A stretch of 64,000 nucleotides of DNA from Gamsiella multidivaricata (lineage: Eukaryota > Mortierellomycota > Mortierellomycetes > Mortierellales > Mortierellaceae), in assembly GCF_025024155.1 (NCBI RefSeq), contig NW_026251737.1:310001-374000 (forward strand). The letters are read 5' to 3'. Positions within the stretch are counted from its first letter, which is position 1. Each line of letters begins with the position of its first letter. A model generated the notes under the pieces. It worked only from the letters and a program-made list of their open reading frames with translations, made no database searches and had not been told where the DNA came from. Below, one piece after another: positions 33,499 through 45,112 of the stretch. The position numbers and the translations under genes are program-made.

Positions 33499-34582
33499 AT
33501 GACCACCCCTGACACACAGGTTTGCCAGCAACTCGACGACCTGGTGCTGCAGTACCTGGGTCTCATCGACGAACACCTCTCTGCATGGAATCGAATCTCA
33601 GACCGGTTTCAACAGGTAGGTGTGCCTTTGTCTCTCTTCACCCTTGCCTTGATCCCGTATAATCGGATATCATTGGGGCATATTGGAACAATAGCCCCAT
33701 AACTCATCATTGTCTTCATCTGTATCTATCCACTCACACACACCACCCACGCATCTAATTGTAGGGACGTGAGCAAATCTCGCAGGCAAAGTACATCATG
33801 GGCCCCCGAAACGTGTCCGCAGACTGCTACGACCATCGCATGAAAGCACTTCGCGGCGTGTAAGTGAGTTGCAAAGATCCTCTATATCGCACAGCATTCT
33901 AAAAAAGACAACGAAAACAAAGTTGTTCATGCTAACATTACTTTTTTTTTTTCTTTTTTTTTTTGCTTTGATCCGACCACAGTGCTGTGAATGGACCAAG
34001 TGACATTGTCCTACGAGATCTGTGGGCGGAGCAAAAAAGGGCAGCCATGGAAGCTGCTGAGGAAGCTGACGAACAGCAGGAGAGAAGTAGACAGGCTAGC
34101 GAGAATGGAAACGGAGTTGCGGACTTGTGGGAAGATCCTAATCCGAATAGCAAGTCTGGTCTGAGGCGAAGAGGAGGAGGAGCAGGAGCAGGAACAGGAA
34201 CATTATCAAGTGTTAGTTCAGGATTAGGATTAGGATCAGGACTAGTATCAGGATCAGGATCTGCTTCTCTGGCGTCCAATGGTGATGATGATGATGATAC
34301 TCTGGTTGATGAAGACAAGTACAAGAAAAAGCCGGTGAGCAAGGCAACGTCTATTGCGACTGAACATGCAGGGAAATCACGCGTCTTGGGAGAAACGACC
34401 GCCACAGAAACCGATGCAACAACAACGACGACGACGACGACGACGATAGCAACGGCGAAAAAGAAGAAAGAGCGCAACCCAGATCCATTGCTGTGGTTCG
34501 GTGTGTTTGTGCCGGCTCCGCTCCGTAACGCCCAAAGCATTTTTCAGAAAGGTAAGATTTTATTGGTATCACGGTGCCCCAG

Positions 34583-34615
<33 letters not shown>

Positions 34616-34900
34616 AAAAGGAAAAAAGAAATGGTAACGAGAGCAAAGGTCATTTCTAGCTCTGTCTTGTCCCTTGCATCGATGCGAAGGGATAGCCATG
34701 GACGTCAATATTTTATTTGTTTATGAAAATGATTAGGTGAGCTAAACCCGATGTGTGATTAATGAATAACGCTAGGCCTACAGGACGTGGTCGAGATGGC
34801 GATGATTCGACAGCGATTGCTCGAGTTGGAAGAGGCCATCGAGGCTTTGCAACAGGCCAAAAAGAAGATAACACAGCCATCATCATCAGCAACGGAGTAA
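33499..34900 (+). CDS. VMA22: V-ATPase assembly factor Vma22 / CCDC115 homologue
   Basis: ER-linked factor needed to assemble the V0 sector of the vacuolar proton pump. Exons 33499-33615, 33765-33859, 33983-34551 and 34776-34900, 301 aa, against about 180 in yeast and human. The N-terminal helix (QVCQQLDDLVLQYLGLIDEH, then QAKYIMGPRNVSADCYDHRM) and the C-terminal block (RNPDPLLWFGVFVPAPLRNA, then the helix MIRQRLLELEEAIEALQQAK) are the two conserved parts of the family. The extra length is a low-complexity middle (residues about 110-240) with Gly/Ser runs, an acidic Asp run and a Thr run coded by repeated acgacg. The last intron begins with a 28-base A-tract at 34583-34610. Exon phases agree at each junction. 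Confidence 0.88.
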
Positions 34901-35819
34901 TAAATTCAAAACACCAAGCAATTTTTTTTACTCCTTGTTTGAAATAAACCGGGTTAGCGGTGCTTTGCTTTGGCAACCTGAAGAAAGACAGGGGGGAAAG
35001 GGAGTGGAGGGACGGGAAAGGAAGAAGCGCACTGGCATGCATAGACTACAGTGCATGAGCATGGGCATGATTGCACCTGTCAGATGGCGGCATAAGAGTT
35101 AAACTATGCAGTATTGCTCGAGCGCAGATTAGCATCCACGATCGATGGATGGAGTGGGAGGAATGGAGAGCAAGCGAGTGGACGAGTGAGTGAGTGAGTG
35201 GGTGAGTGAGCGGGTGAGTGAGCGGGTGAGTGAGTGCTCATCTGAAGCGATGGATAGTGGATAATATTATTACTCTTAATATTATTGGCTTCCCCCTCAA
35301 GCTTAGCTTATGAATGCATGCCCCATGCACGTTCGTTCTTCTGCAGCGTCTTCGGTTTTGTTCTTCGGTTCTCGCTAGACTATCGCATGGGAAATGGGGA
35401 TGGAGCTGAGTTAGTGGTACAAGCGAATATATATTCGTTTGGATAGGTGATATTGGTCAATTGGTCCGGTCTTTATTTCATTTCTTTGCTCACTTTCTGT
35501 CTTCTGGTGCTTTGCTCACTTCGCTCTCAGCCGTTTCCTTCACACTCACTCTCTTTTGTGTTTTCCTCCCTCTCATCCCCCCTCTCCACCCCTCCACTCC
35601 CATTCTTCTTCATCAACCCATCAACTCATCGCTCCATCTTCCCGCTGCCTCCTTTCACTTTTCTTCTCTCCTCTCTGTCCCCTCACCCCCTCAACCAGAA
35701 AGTGTTTCTAAAAGACATACCAGCCCCTTCTCGATTCAAGTTTCACTTTTAACTGCAGCCTGCAGAAACAGGGTTCCGCCACAGCTTGCTAGTACTACTT
35801 GTCACCAACCATCAATATT
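34901..35819. other. intergenic region upstream of the DYRK kinase
   Basis: No gene. It holds a TGAG-type tetranucleotide repeat at about 35183-35236 and a C/T-rich leader from about 35500 to 35700 for the kinase gene. Confidence 0.6.
35183..35236. repeat. GTGA/GGGT tetranucleotide repeat
   Basis: Imperfect tandem of gagt/gggt tetranucleotides with a superimposed 12-base periodicity (gtgagtgagcgg). Confidence 0.8.
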
Positions 35820-38800
35820 ATGGAGTCCCTCAAGTCATCCTTCTTTTCCTCTCGGAGAAAGTCTTTAATTGCACCCAAGACACCGACACTGCAGCAACAA
35901 CAACAACAACAACAGCAACAGCAACAGCAATTATATCAACAGCAGCTGCAGCAACAGCAACAGCAACAACAACCTGGACAATTTGCAGATGACTTGCAGC
36001 CACAATACTACAGTACCGCCTCGGGAGGAGGTGGAATTTCTACAGTACCTCAAGGAGATCGAGACCACGAGCGTGAGCGGGAAGGAGGATCTCAAGGGCA
36101 TAGGAGTCGTCCCGTATCGCAGTACCAGCAGGACCCGTCTACCTTCGTTTCCGCGCCTTCCAACCCCAACCCCAACCCCAACCCCAACAACATAACTACC
36201 GCATCAGCATCGACAGTCGCTCCCAAGAGTAGGAGACCAAAGAGTTTGGCGGCAAATGAGTTCGGAGTCGAGACCAGCACCAATGGCTCTGGGGCTGGGC
36301 CTGATGGATCCGGTTATTCTCGTAAGTCGTCCAACGTATCAGACAGCGCACTCTTCCTCCAATTTTAGATCCGTTAAGGACGCAGTAATGGGCTGTGGGC
36401 ATTCTGGTTATCGTCCATCATCATGGGGGCAACTACGGCAGGACACTTTGACATCAACTATCGGCAATGGACCGCACCGCATATGAGACAATTGCTGTGT
36501 ACGCAGAAAAACACCAATGATCCAGCCAGCATAGGAGCTGGCATTATGACGCGGGTTCCTTTTTTCATGCCACGCCATTACCAGTGGAGGTATTCCAGCA
36601 TTCTGCATAAAGGACAGCTGCGAGGGAGTGAAATCGAGCGAGCAGGAGAAAAAAAAGAAAAAAAAGAAAGAACGTGCTCCAGCATTGCTTGCATGGGTAT
36701 CCCAGCTCTCTGGATTGGACTGTGGTATGAGGTATATGGGGATCGTTGGCCAGGACGATGGAGGTACAAAAGGAAGCCGTGAGCATTGTGAGGAGCACAG
36801 AAACTGGCATGGACAACAATCTGAGGCGGCAGCAATGTGTGGACATAGTGGATAAAGTGGATAAGTGAGAGAGAAAGAGTTGTTGCGTGTGAGTGAGGAT
36901 ATGGGTTGGAAAGAGCCGAATGGGCGCCCTGAGTAATTGGCGAGCAACGCGGGAACCCATCTTGTCTTGACCCAACAAACCTGGTTAGCAAAGTACCTTT
37001 CCATGCACCCTCCATTGTGTGCGGAGTACATCCTCGTACCTTTTTCTCACTACGTGGTTTTTGTTGTCTATGCATTCGCAAACAAACTCTTCCCCACATA
37101 CGACGACCCGCTCGTGGAGGTTTTTAGGGGGCGAAAGAAAAAAAAATCCGAATCCCTCTCTCTCTTTTTTTCATCTCTTTCTTCATTCCATCTCTCTCAT
37201 CGCATCCTGATGTACTCTTCTCTTGAAACAGGGGGGCGCTGAAACTGCTTGCTACGTCGTATACGAATCTTTTCCACAAAAGGACTAAACTAACGGCCTA
37301 ATGGCCTGATTATCATTACTAGAATACAACGCCGACGGCAAGGACAACTATCGCAAATCCCTGCCAGCAAAGTCGCGTCAGTCCACTGGAGCAATCATTC
37401 CCCAGGTGCCCTACTCTTGGATCCAATCTCAAACCCCTGACCAAAGCCAGCAACAACAGCCACAGCACGAACAGGGCTCCAGGAAGCAGTCGAGGCAAGG
37501 TTTCCACGAACAGGAACACCACGCGAGTCAGTTCCAGTACGAGCAGCAGCTGCAATACCAGCAGGAGGACGCCTTTAGACAACAGTACTATCAACAGCAG
37601 TTTCTTCAGCAACAGCAGCCGCCCCAAACCATGGACATTGCTCAGTATCGGACGCACGTTCAGCAGCAGGGCTCTTCTTCCCCACATCGCCGCGGTCAGA
37701 GCTCTGGGTGAGTGTGGGATCTGGGTCATGAGCACATTAATGTGGTCGTGCATATTTGTTGTACCCGAGTGCGCCTTTTTGGCGTGTATGCCTCGGACCA
37801 CGAGTAGGTTCTCTTCATCTTTACACTGCTAATCATACTCAACCACTTGCTCACCCGTGTCTAGGTCGGACATGCCCATGTCTCCCAATCCTCCGTTGAC
37901 GCCGTCGTCCATATCCAACTCGGATGGCTCTCCTATGACGACCTTGACGAGTCCCTTGAGTTCTGGCAGGAATAGTTCAGGACAGCATGTGCAATACCAA
38001 AGACAGTCGGCGCAAGCACCTCCATCGCCTGCATCTAGTGCCCACTACCGCAGCAAGTCTTATTCGTCTGGGCCTATACCCCTCATTATCCCTTTGGAAT
38101 CATCACCGAAATTAGCGGAGCAGGGATCCTCACCTTTATCAAAGCACCATTCGACCCAGGGAAGTCTGACACCCTCTCGTAAGAGCACTATTGATGCCCC
38201 AACTCCTCGGGACCATTACAGGCGCTCAGAATCATACAATACTCTCCAGTCACGGACGTTGCAAAAGAACAACGACAGCACGTCAGATCTGAACTCGGGA
38301 GCGTACGCCACCTCCACAGCGGCGCCTCCTCAGGACCCAACTACGCCAGCAGACCCTTCGAACGGCGCTGAACAAGCGCTAAACAAGCGGGATTCTTGGA
38401 GAGAGCAGGAGCAGTATTTGCTACAGCTGCAGCAGCGAGATCATCAGACACGGGCAAAGCACAAGCGGGAGAGTTTTTACGCTGCCTTCCAGAACGGCAA
38501 CGGCACCAGCGCCAACAACATCAACGGAAACGGAACCAACGGCACTGCCGACCTTGCCAACGATGAGCCGAAGCAAGCCTCAAAGACGCCCCCGAGAGCT
38601 GCATCGCCTCATCTTCCTAGTGGCATCCCCCAGCTTAGAACAAAGTCTAGGAGCGGGATCCCCTCCACTCCCACTGCTGAATTCAAAGGTCGTCCTACGC
38701 CTCCACCTCGCTCAAGATCGCGCACCCCCGCTGGCAGCTCAGGACCATCCATCCAAACAATCGACCCTACGCCTCAGCAGCCACAGATGCCACGACAGTA

Positions 38801-40372
38801 TTCTGGGGAGCTTCATTCGATTCTGCGAAAGTCTGTTGCCGTGCCAGAAGATCTATCAGCATCTATGCAGCGTGCAGAACAGCACCGATCGCCAGTATCA
38901 TCGACACCCAACAGCAAATCCGGAACTCCGCTACCACAAACAGCAGACACCATCCCAGTTCCAGTTGCAGACATGACCAAGCACCTGAGCTCGCTGGATC
39001 TTAAGGAAGCAGCGCCAAAGGTCGTACGGGTACCCGCAACAGCACCCGTGCCTGCTTCGCCCGTGACAAAAAGGCAATCTATCGTGGGTAGTTTGAGCGG
39101 TTCAAATCGCCGAAGCATCGTTTTCGACACATCCAATACACCTGTTCGTACGACTGCAAACGGAACTGCGAACGGATCAGAGAGTAGCGTGGGAAGGATG
39201 AAGGATGTAGGCGTGATGGTGTCTGGCGGCAGGGAGAGGACGTCTATATTCTCTAGTGGCAGCAGCAGCAGCAACAACGCTCAGTCAAGCGTCACCCGCA
39301 AGCGAGGAAAGGTAAAGTGTTTCATCTGTGCATCTCTCCCTCAAGATGTCTATGCTGTAGAGGTTGAAGCATATGGTATACTAATAACTTTGTATTATTG
39401 ACAGACATTGTCCGCTATGGACCCTCCCAAAGCCAAGCCTGCGCCAACAATCCTTCCTCCCATGTATATGTCGACGACCTCAAGGTCCAGTAACGTTTCG
39501 GCACCAATGGCTTCGCGAGCTGCCGGATCTATGATCCCAAGTCCCTCTGGCACATCTCGCGGAGGCACCGTGACACCCAGGGAGGCGTCGTCTAAGATCG
39601 GCTCCAGAGTACTGGCTATTGAATCTTCCGCTCAAGATTTAAAATACCTCCGCCGTGGCAGTGGCAGCACCATATCATCCTCCAAGGCTTCGACGCTTGC
39701 TGCCAACAATGCGGAGAAACCAAAGAATGCCAGAAGCTTTTCGAGTGGACTGCTGAGTGGATTGAGTCGACGTCGCTCAGTTGTGGACACTCTGACCATC
39801 TCAACAAACAGCGGGTCGACGGCAGGCGATGGCTCCTTAACGCCTAAACATTCCTCTCACTCAAAGTCGGCTTCTGGACCAATGTCTGCCAGAGTTCCAA
39901 CTACCTCCAGTCATTTGCTGAACCAGTCAGAGTCGAAGAGGACACCGACGAGCGAACTTCGGACACCAACTGCACGATCTTCTCCCTCCATGCAGACCAA
40001 AGCCTCCTCGAGTTCGGCCAATATCTCAAATCCAATCAATGCCTATCCACCACCATTGTACGGACAAGGTGGTAGTGCATCATCTGAATCCAAGTCCTCG
40101 AGAAGCACGACCTCAGGCGTCAGTCCGTTCCCACCACTGTCGCCTTATGCTGCCTTGAAGCTGTATGCACCTTACTTGAGCATGTATGAGCGTGCTGAAA
40201 TCAGCGACTATCCACAGGTCTACTACGTGGGCCAAAATTGCCGACACAAGAAGCCGGCCAGCATGGAGGCCAGCAACAGCAATTTCGGTAAGTGCAGTTT
40301 GATATCGTCGTTGGCAACGCTAGTAATCATGTGCATGAAATATTAAAGGTGACTATGTCTTTTTCTCATGGT

Positions 40373-40410
<38 letters not shown>

Positions 40411-42482
40411 TTTAGGTTACGATGATGAGCGCGGAGATTACCTGATTGTGAACCATGACCATCTTATGTATCGTTATGAGGTCCTGGACATGTTGGGCAA
40501 AGGATCCTTTGGGCAGGTCGCCAAATGCTACGACCACAAGACGGGCGAATATGTCGCTATTAAGATCATCAGAAACAAGAAGCGTTTCCATTGCCAGGCA
40601 GTTGTTGAGATCAAAATCCTTGACAATCTAAACAAATGGGTATGTAGTTGTTTTGTGTATCTTTTTTGGTATCTGCAGCCGTTTCTACCGATTACTGACC
40701 ACCTCCTACTCCATCTCTTTTACGCTTTCAGGATCCCGAGGCCAAACATAATTTGATCCGCATGACCGACAACTTTTACTTTCGCAACCATCTCTGCATC
40801 GCAAGTGAACTGCTTTCTATCAATCTTTACGAATTTATCAAGAGCAACTCTTTCCAAGGGTTCAGTCTTGGACTCATTAAGAGGTACAGCTTTTTACTTT
40901 TATTTTATTTTTTGCTGCTTTTGACGCGTCGCTACTGTGATAGATGCACTAATTATGGTGCTTCATGACAATCGATTATAGATTTTGTACGCAATTGCTG
41001 CAGTCATTGGATTTGCTCACCAAGCACAGCGTCGTGCACTGCGATCTCAAACCTGAGGTAACGTTCATAGTCCATTATAAATGTCCTCGAAGACTTAATC
41101 ACCAGTGCCCTTGATGCTAACGTCGAACTTTACTTTTGTCTGGCAAACAAATAGAACGTGCTGCTGAAGCATCCTACAAAGTCCAGTATCAAGGTCATTG
41201 ATTTTGGAAGCAGTTGTCTCGAAAACGAAAAGGTTTACACCTATATCCAGTCGCGCTTCTACCGTTCACCCGAGGTCATTTTGGGCATGTCGTACAACAT
41301 GGCGATCGACATGTGGTCCTTGGGATGTATTCTCGCAGAGCTGTACACAGGATACCCTCTTTTCCCTGGCGAGAATGAGCAGGAACAACTTGCTTGCATC
41401 ATGGAAATCCAGGGAGTTCCAGATCGATACCTCATTGAGCGGGGCACTCGCAAGAAGGTGTTTTTTGGTATGTTCGCGAGCACGTTCTATATGTATCGCC
41501 GTTCACACCCGCCAAATATGCTGAGCAATGAACTAATTGACATAAACATTTTCATTATTTAGATCCTCTTGGAAACCCGAAATTGGTCGTTAATTCAAAG
41601 GGCAAGAAGCGCAGGCCGGGCTCAAAGACCTTGGGGCAGGCCCTCAAGTGCAGTGACCCGTTGTTCCTTGACTTTATCTCCCGGTGCCTTATCTGGGACC
41701 CTGAGAAGCGCATGAAGCCGCGGGAGGGACTGCAGCATGAGTGGATCTCGGACATCCGCACTCCTGTACGCTCTCTTTTCAGTCCGCCTCCTGCCTCTGA
41801 TACCACTCTGAATAGCAGCATCAGTAGCAACGGTTCATTGTCTTCTCGGCGCCGTAGCTCGATGTAAGTTTTTCCAGGACATGTGTCCCTTTATTCACTT
41901 CGATACGCTATGACTTCAATGCTGGAACAGCCGCTAAAACGCTTTTTGTATTATTCAACATCTAGTTTCTCGGGTCAAACTTCGAGCTCATTCTCGTCGC
42001 GTCCACTTAAGGTTAAGACTGAGTCCGATGCCGGCAATTCATCATCTGGGTCGATCCGTTCAGGACGTAGCCATGTCAGTGCCAGCATTCCGACTTACTC
42101 TGGTAGTAGCGCAAACCAGAGTTTCCACGCGAACAACAGTCAGGGATCGGTCTATAGCCACCACGGATCGTCCTCGAGCAGCCATTTGGATGTGTCGAAT
42201 GGAAGCAAGTATGGATCGCACTATACCAGTCTCTATGCGAACCCTACGTCCTCCTCGTCAGCACACACGATCTCGGCTGCCTCGAGGAGACTGACTGTTG
42301 GAGGTGGAGGTGACATGTCTGGTTCCGGCTCCGGCTCGTTCTATGGTGGATCGCCGTCGTCGTCGAGAAAGAATACAACGAGTATGTACGTAACAGGTTC
42401 GAATACGATTGGAGTTTCTTCTGGCGCAGAATATTTGCGCCAGGCGAATGCCAGTTCGAACACACGAAGCAACCGAGCTTAA
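35820..42482 (+). CDS. DYRK-family protein kinase, Pom1/DYRK2 class
   Basis: Ser/Thr kinase that matures by tyrosine autophosphorylation; in fission yeast the class member Pom1 controls cell polarity and size. Ten exons: 35820-36321, 37323-37707, 37865-39311, 39405-40287, 40416-40639, 40732-40883, 40982-41057, 41155-41467, 41563-41863, 41966-42482; all phases agree, 1599 aa. Residues 1-1070 are disordered and Ser/Thr/Pro/Gln-rich, with a poly-Gln stretch and an NPNPNPN run. The DYRK-homology box [20 protein letters not shown] precedes the kinase domain (about 1095-1400): [27 protein letters not shown], activation loop [13 protein letters not shown] and [17 protein letters not shown]. The HRD motif is HCD, usual for DYRKs. 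A Ser/Gly-rich tail of about 190 residues follows. Intron 1 is 1001 bases, the longest in the window. AATAAA at 42543-42548. Confidence 0.92.
40375..40409. repeat. T35 tract just before a 3' splice site
   Basis: Thirty-five consecutive T residues end six bases before the tttag acceptor of kinase exon 5, so the tract forms the polypyrimidine tract of that intron. Confidence 0.9.
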
Positions 42483-42908
42483 TCAGGAAGAGGAAGGGTT
42501 GATGATATGTATTTTTGAAGAAGGGTGCGCAAGATGTATTGTAATAAAACGGAGGTGTGTAAGATGTCAAGACGGGCTTTCATAGTCCCGATCATGCTTT
42601 GTATAAATGCTTTCAATTTCGCATGCGATCATGTTTAAGATGGTTGGTTTTCTGTATCATGAGCGTTCTTGCTGGCACAACTGTCCTTCCTTGATCTTGT
42701 TCAGTGTTGGCAGCTTTGGGAGAAAAAGTGAGATCAAAAGGTGACATTCCAAGACGGGATCGTCGGCTTTAAAACGCAAACGTTTTTTTTTTTTTTTTTT
42801 TTTTGCTTTGTTTTATTCCTTTTTGGCTGGTTGGGGTTGCTTGATGCATGTTTGTTGTTGAAGGATCGTCCATTATTTAACAAATACAAGAAATTGTGGT
42901 CTCTCTCT
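42483..42908. other. convergent 3' flanks of the kinase and TIM9
   Basis: Kinase 3' UTR with AATAAA at 42543-42548, then nothing recognisable but a T20-plus run at about 42783-42804. The TIM9 3' UTR, read leftward, occupies the right end. Confidence 0.6.
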
Positions 42909-43625
42909 CTACTTGGCTCCACCCATCATCTCGGCGTTGGCCTCTGCGAATCTCTGACCGACACGCTCCGAGTGCTTCAAGAACTTATCGGCGCACTTTT
43001 GTACGCAGCCCTCCTATGGAAATATCGAAAATAGGTAGGTGATGTTGATTCAATGTTATGTTACGTTAATTGATGAGGAGAGGGGTTTGGGCTTGTTGCT
43101 AGCTGTTGTCTTTCTCTCTCTCTCACTCTCACACACACACACAAAAGAGAAAGAAAGAAAGAAAAAGCAGCATAGGTCAAGGATCAAGATCTTACCTCTT
43201 TTGAAGTGAGGGTCTTGGAAGTAAAGTCGTTGACGCAGTCCGTGAAGCAGCGCTCGACGAGTCCACTGTAGAGCTTCAAGAAGTCCTTCATCTATGATAG
43301 AGAAAAATGTCATCCGATAGAACATAGGACGTAGAGCGCTGTCCGTTAGTCGTCGTTGTAGTTCTTATAGTTCCACAATGCTCAGTGCCCTTCTCCTTCG
43401 CAAGCGTAGGTTCGTCCCGCGCATATGTATGTGTGTGCGTATGCGTTCCCCCACGACGTAGTATGTTCTACGACTCGGCTGGAAGTCTACTGCCCCGTTA
43501 TAGTATGCTGGTCAGGTAATAAAAAAAAGAAAAAGAAAAAAAGAGTCTCTTTCGCGTACCTGCTTCTGCTCCATGACACGCTGAAGGTGGTTGCGCTCGG
43601 CATCGTTGAATTGCGAAAAGTCCAT
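42909..43625 (-). CDS. TIM9: mitochondrial intermembrane-space chaperone Tim9
   Basis: Small Tim protein that, as a hexamer with Tim10, escorts hydrophobic carrier precursors across the intermembrane space to the TIM22 complex. Exons 43625-43560, 43291-43196 and 43013-42909, all phase 0, 88 aa, matching the family's 85-90. The twin CX3C motif is intact: Cys 37 and 41 ([11 protein letters not shown]), Cys 57 and 61 ([11 protein letters not shown]), separated by 15 residues. The opening [20 protein letters not shown] and the ending with [17 protein letters not shown] are typical of Tim9, and [11 protein letters not shown] between the motifs separates it from Tim10. No presequence, as expected for a Mia40 substrate. 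Confidence 0.95.
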
Positions 43626-44612
43626 GGTTATTGTAGTTGTTGTTGTTGTTACTGTTACGGTTGCTGCTGCTGCTTCTGGGCGGAAGTGGGTTGATGGGTC
43701 TTGAGGGTGGAAGAGCGGTGGGGAGGATGTAGGTGAAATGGGCGATCTTTTTCCGTCCTGTTTGTGATGGTGGCTTGGGTTTCTATTGGATCGTCCCCCA
43801 CTCCCCTACCCTCATTCTCTTTGTATAGTTTGTGTTTGTGCTTCTTCAATCAATTTTGCATACTTCCTGATCACCTCTACACATCTCGCGAGACTCGGGA
43901 CATGAAAAACTCGGACTCGGATAACAAGAAGTAAGAACCAGCGCTGTTTCCTTGCCTCTCGACTTTTGGCTGTTGTTTGTTGATGCTGCTGGGGGGGGGG
44001 GGGGGGGTTCGCGATGATTATACAGAGATATACTCTTAAAGGAATATACAGCTCTCTCTCTCACTAGCAGAGCATTACGACCCATACTAGAAGTAAAAGC
44101 CGTTTAGATGTCTGAAACAACGCTTTGGAGAGAGGAAAAAAAGCAAGCAATTGTTTTTTTTTTCTTTTACTCCCGGGTAGACTTCAGGCACTGAAGGGTT
44201 TATTTGCTTTTGAGGTTTTCTTTGCTTTGGTTTGCGGTGACAGATGAAGTTGGTCCTTAATGATTACGACATTTGTCTAATCTTCTCTATGAGCGAGCCC
44301 CGTACTTGGAAGAATGGAATAGCTCTTTATTTTTTAATACCATGTTATTAATCGCACGTTTTCAGTCCCTGTTTTCTTTCTCTCTTTCTTTTTATCTTGT
44401 AGGTCGGTGTCTGGGAAGAATTATTATAGGCGAACTGTTGGGATATGACTATAGGTCTACCCACGAATTCCTCGACAGTGTTTTATTTTGTTTTATGAGA
44501 ATAAAGAAGAACGCGTTCATGGAAAAGATAGAAGATTGTGTGTATGTGTTCCAAAAGATCTGCCTATGCTAAAATAGTTCTAGTGATATTCAAACGCTCC
44601 AACCCTACAGGC
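43626..44612. other. TIM9 upstream region
   Basis: About 1 kb with no gene. There are GTT/GCT triplets just upstream of TIM9 (43630-43677), a G17 run at 43991-44007 and T-rich stretches at about 44155-44168. Confidence 0.6.
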
Positions 44613-44866
44613 TTACCAGTTACTAGCGAGTACCCATGATTTCATTGGCCCTGGCTTGATTTTGTTGTAAGGCTGGAATGTGGGCATGACCTGGATATCT
44701 CTTGCAACGGCGATTTCAGGTACCGCCTCCACATCCACCATTACAAACACGGTATCGGCTTGGCTGAAGGAAGGAATCAGTCGAGAAAGTATGCAGCCGC
44801 CTTCCAGGGTCGTTTGCGGCCTAACGCTTGCTCAGGGTTGATGAACTCCTGCAAGGAGTGGACTCG
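44613..44866 (-). pseudogene. decayed thioredoxin-like gene fragment
   Basis: Read on the minus strand, two pieces in different frames follow the order of a thioredoxin. The 5' piece (about 44866-44800) codes VHSLQEFINPEQALG, like the first helix, then a Trp where the active site begins. The 3' piece (about 44800-44613, a different frame) codes SFSQADTVFVMVDVEAVPEI, ARDIQV and the cis-proline MPTF motif, then departs from the family and stops. The WCGPC motif is absent: the bases at about 44797-44812 still read tgg...ggctgca, but the codons between are altered and the frame shifts. The strand leading to the active site is shortened and the C-terminal helix is missing. I infer a broken copy; a divergent functional gene with unseen introns is less likely. 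Confidence 0.6.
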
Positions 44867-45112
44867 GTAGTGAGATGCTGTGCCTTTGGCAAAGAGAACA
44901 AACACGCTTGTCCGCTGTGTTTCTGTGCGCATACATTTTCGATTCAAAAAGGAACACGACGAGGCAGTCACTTTCAGCAACAAACAAAACGCTTTTTTTT
45001 TTTTTTTTTCTGTGAGAACTGTTCAAACCGTTGGCCGCCTCTCAATCATTCCCCTTTGTCGGTTCATCCTCACTTTATACCACCACATCTACTCATATAG
45101 ACACCATTCATA
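44867..45112. other. promoter and leader of RRB1
   Basis: Under 250 bases: a T19 run at about 44992-45010 and a C/T-rich leader up to the ATG at 45113. Confidence 0.5.

Noticed and set aside
36408..37031. Open frame of 207 codons on the minus strand inside the kinase intron
   Set aside because: The kinase frame and splice sites explain the region; the frame contains a Phe run from a T-tract and shows no family resemblance.
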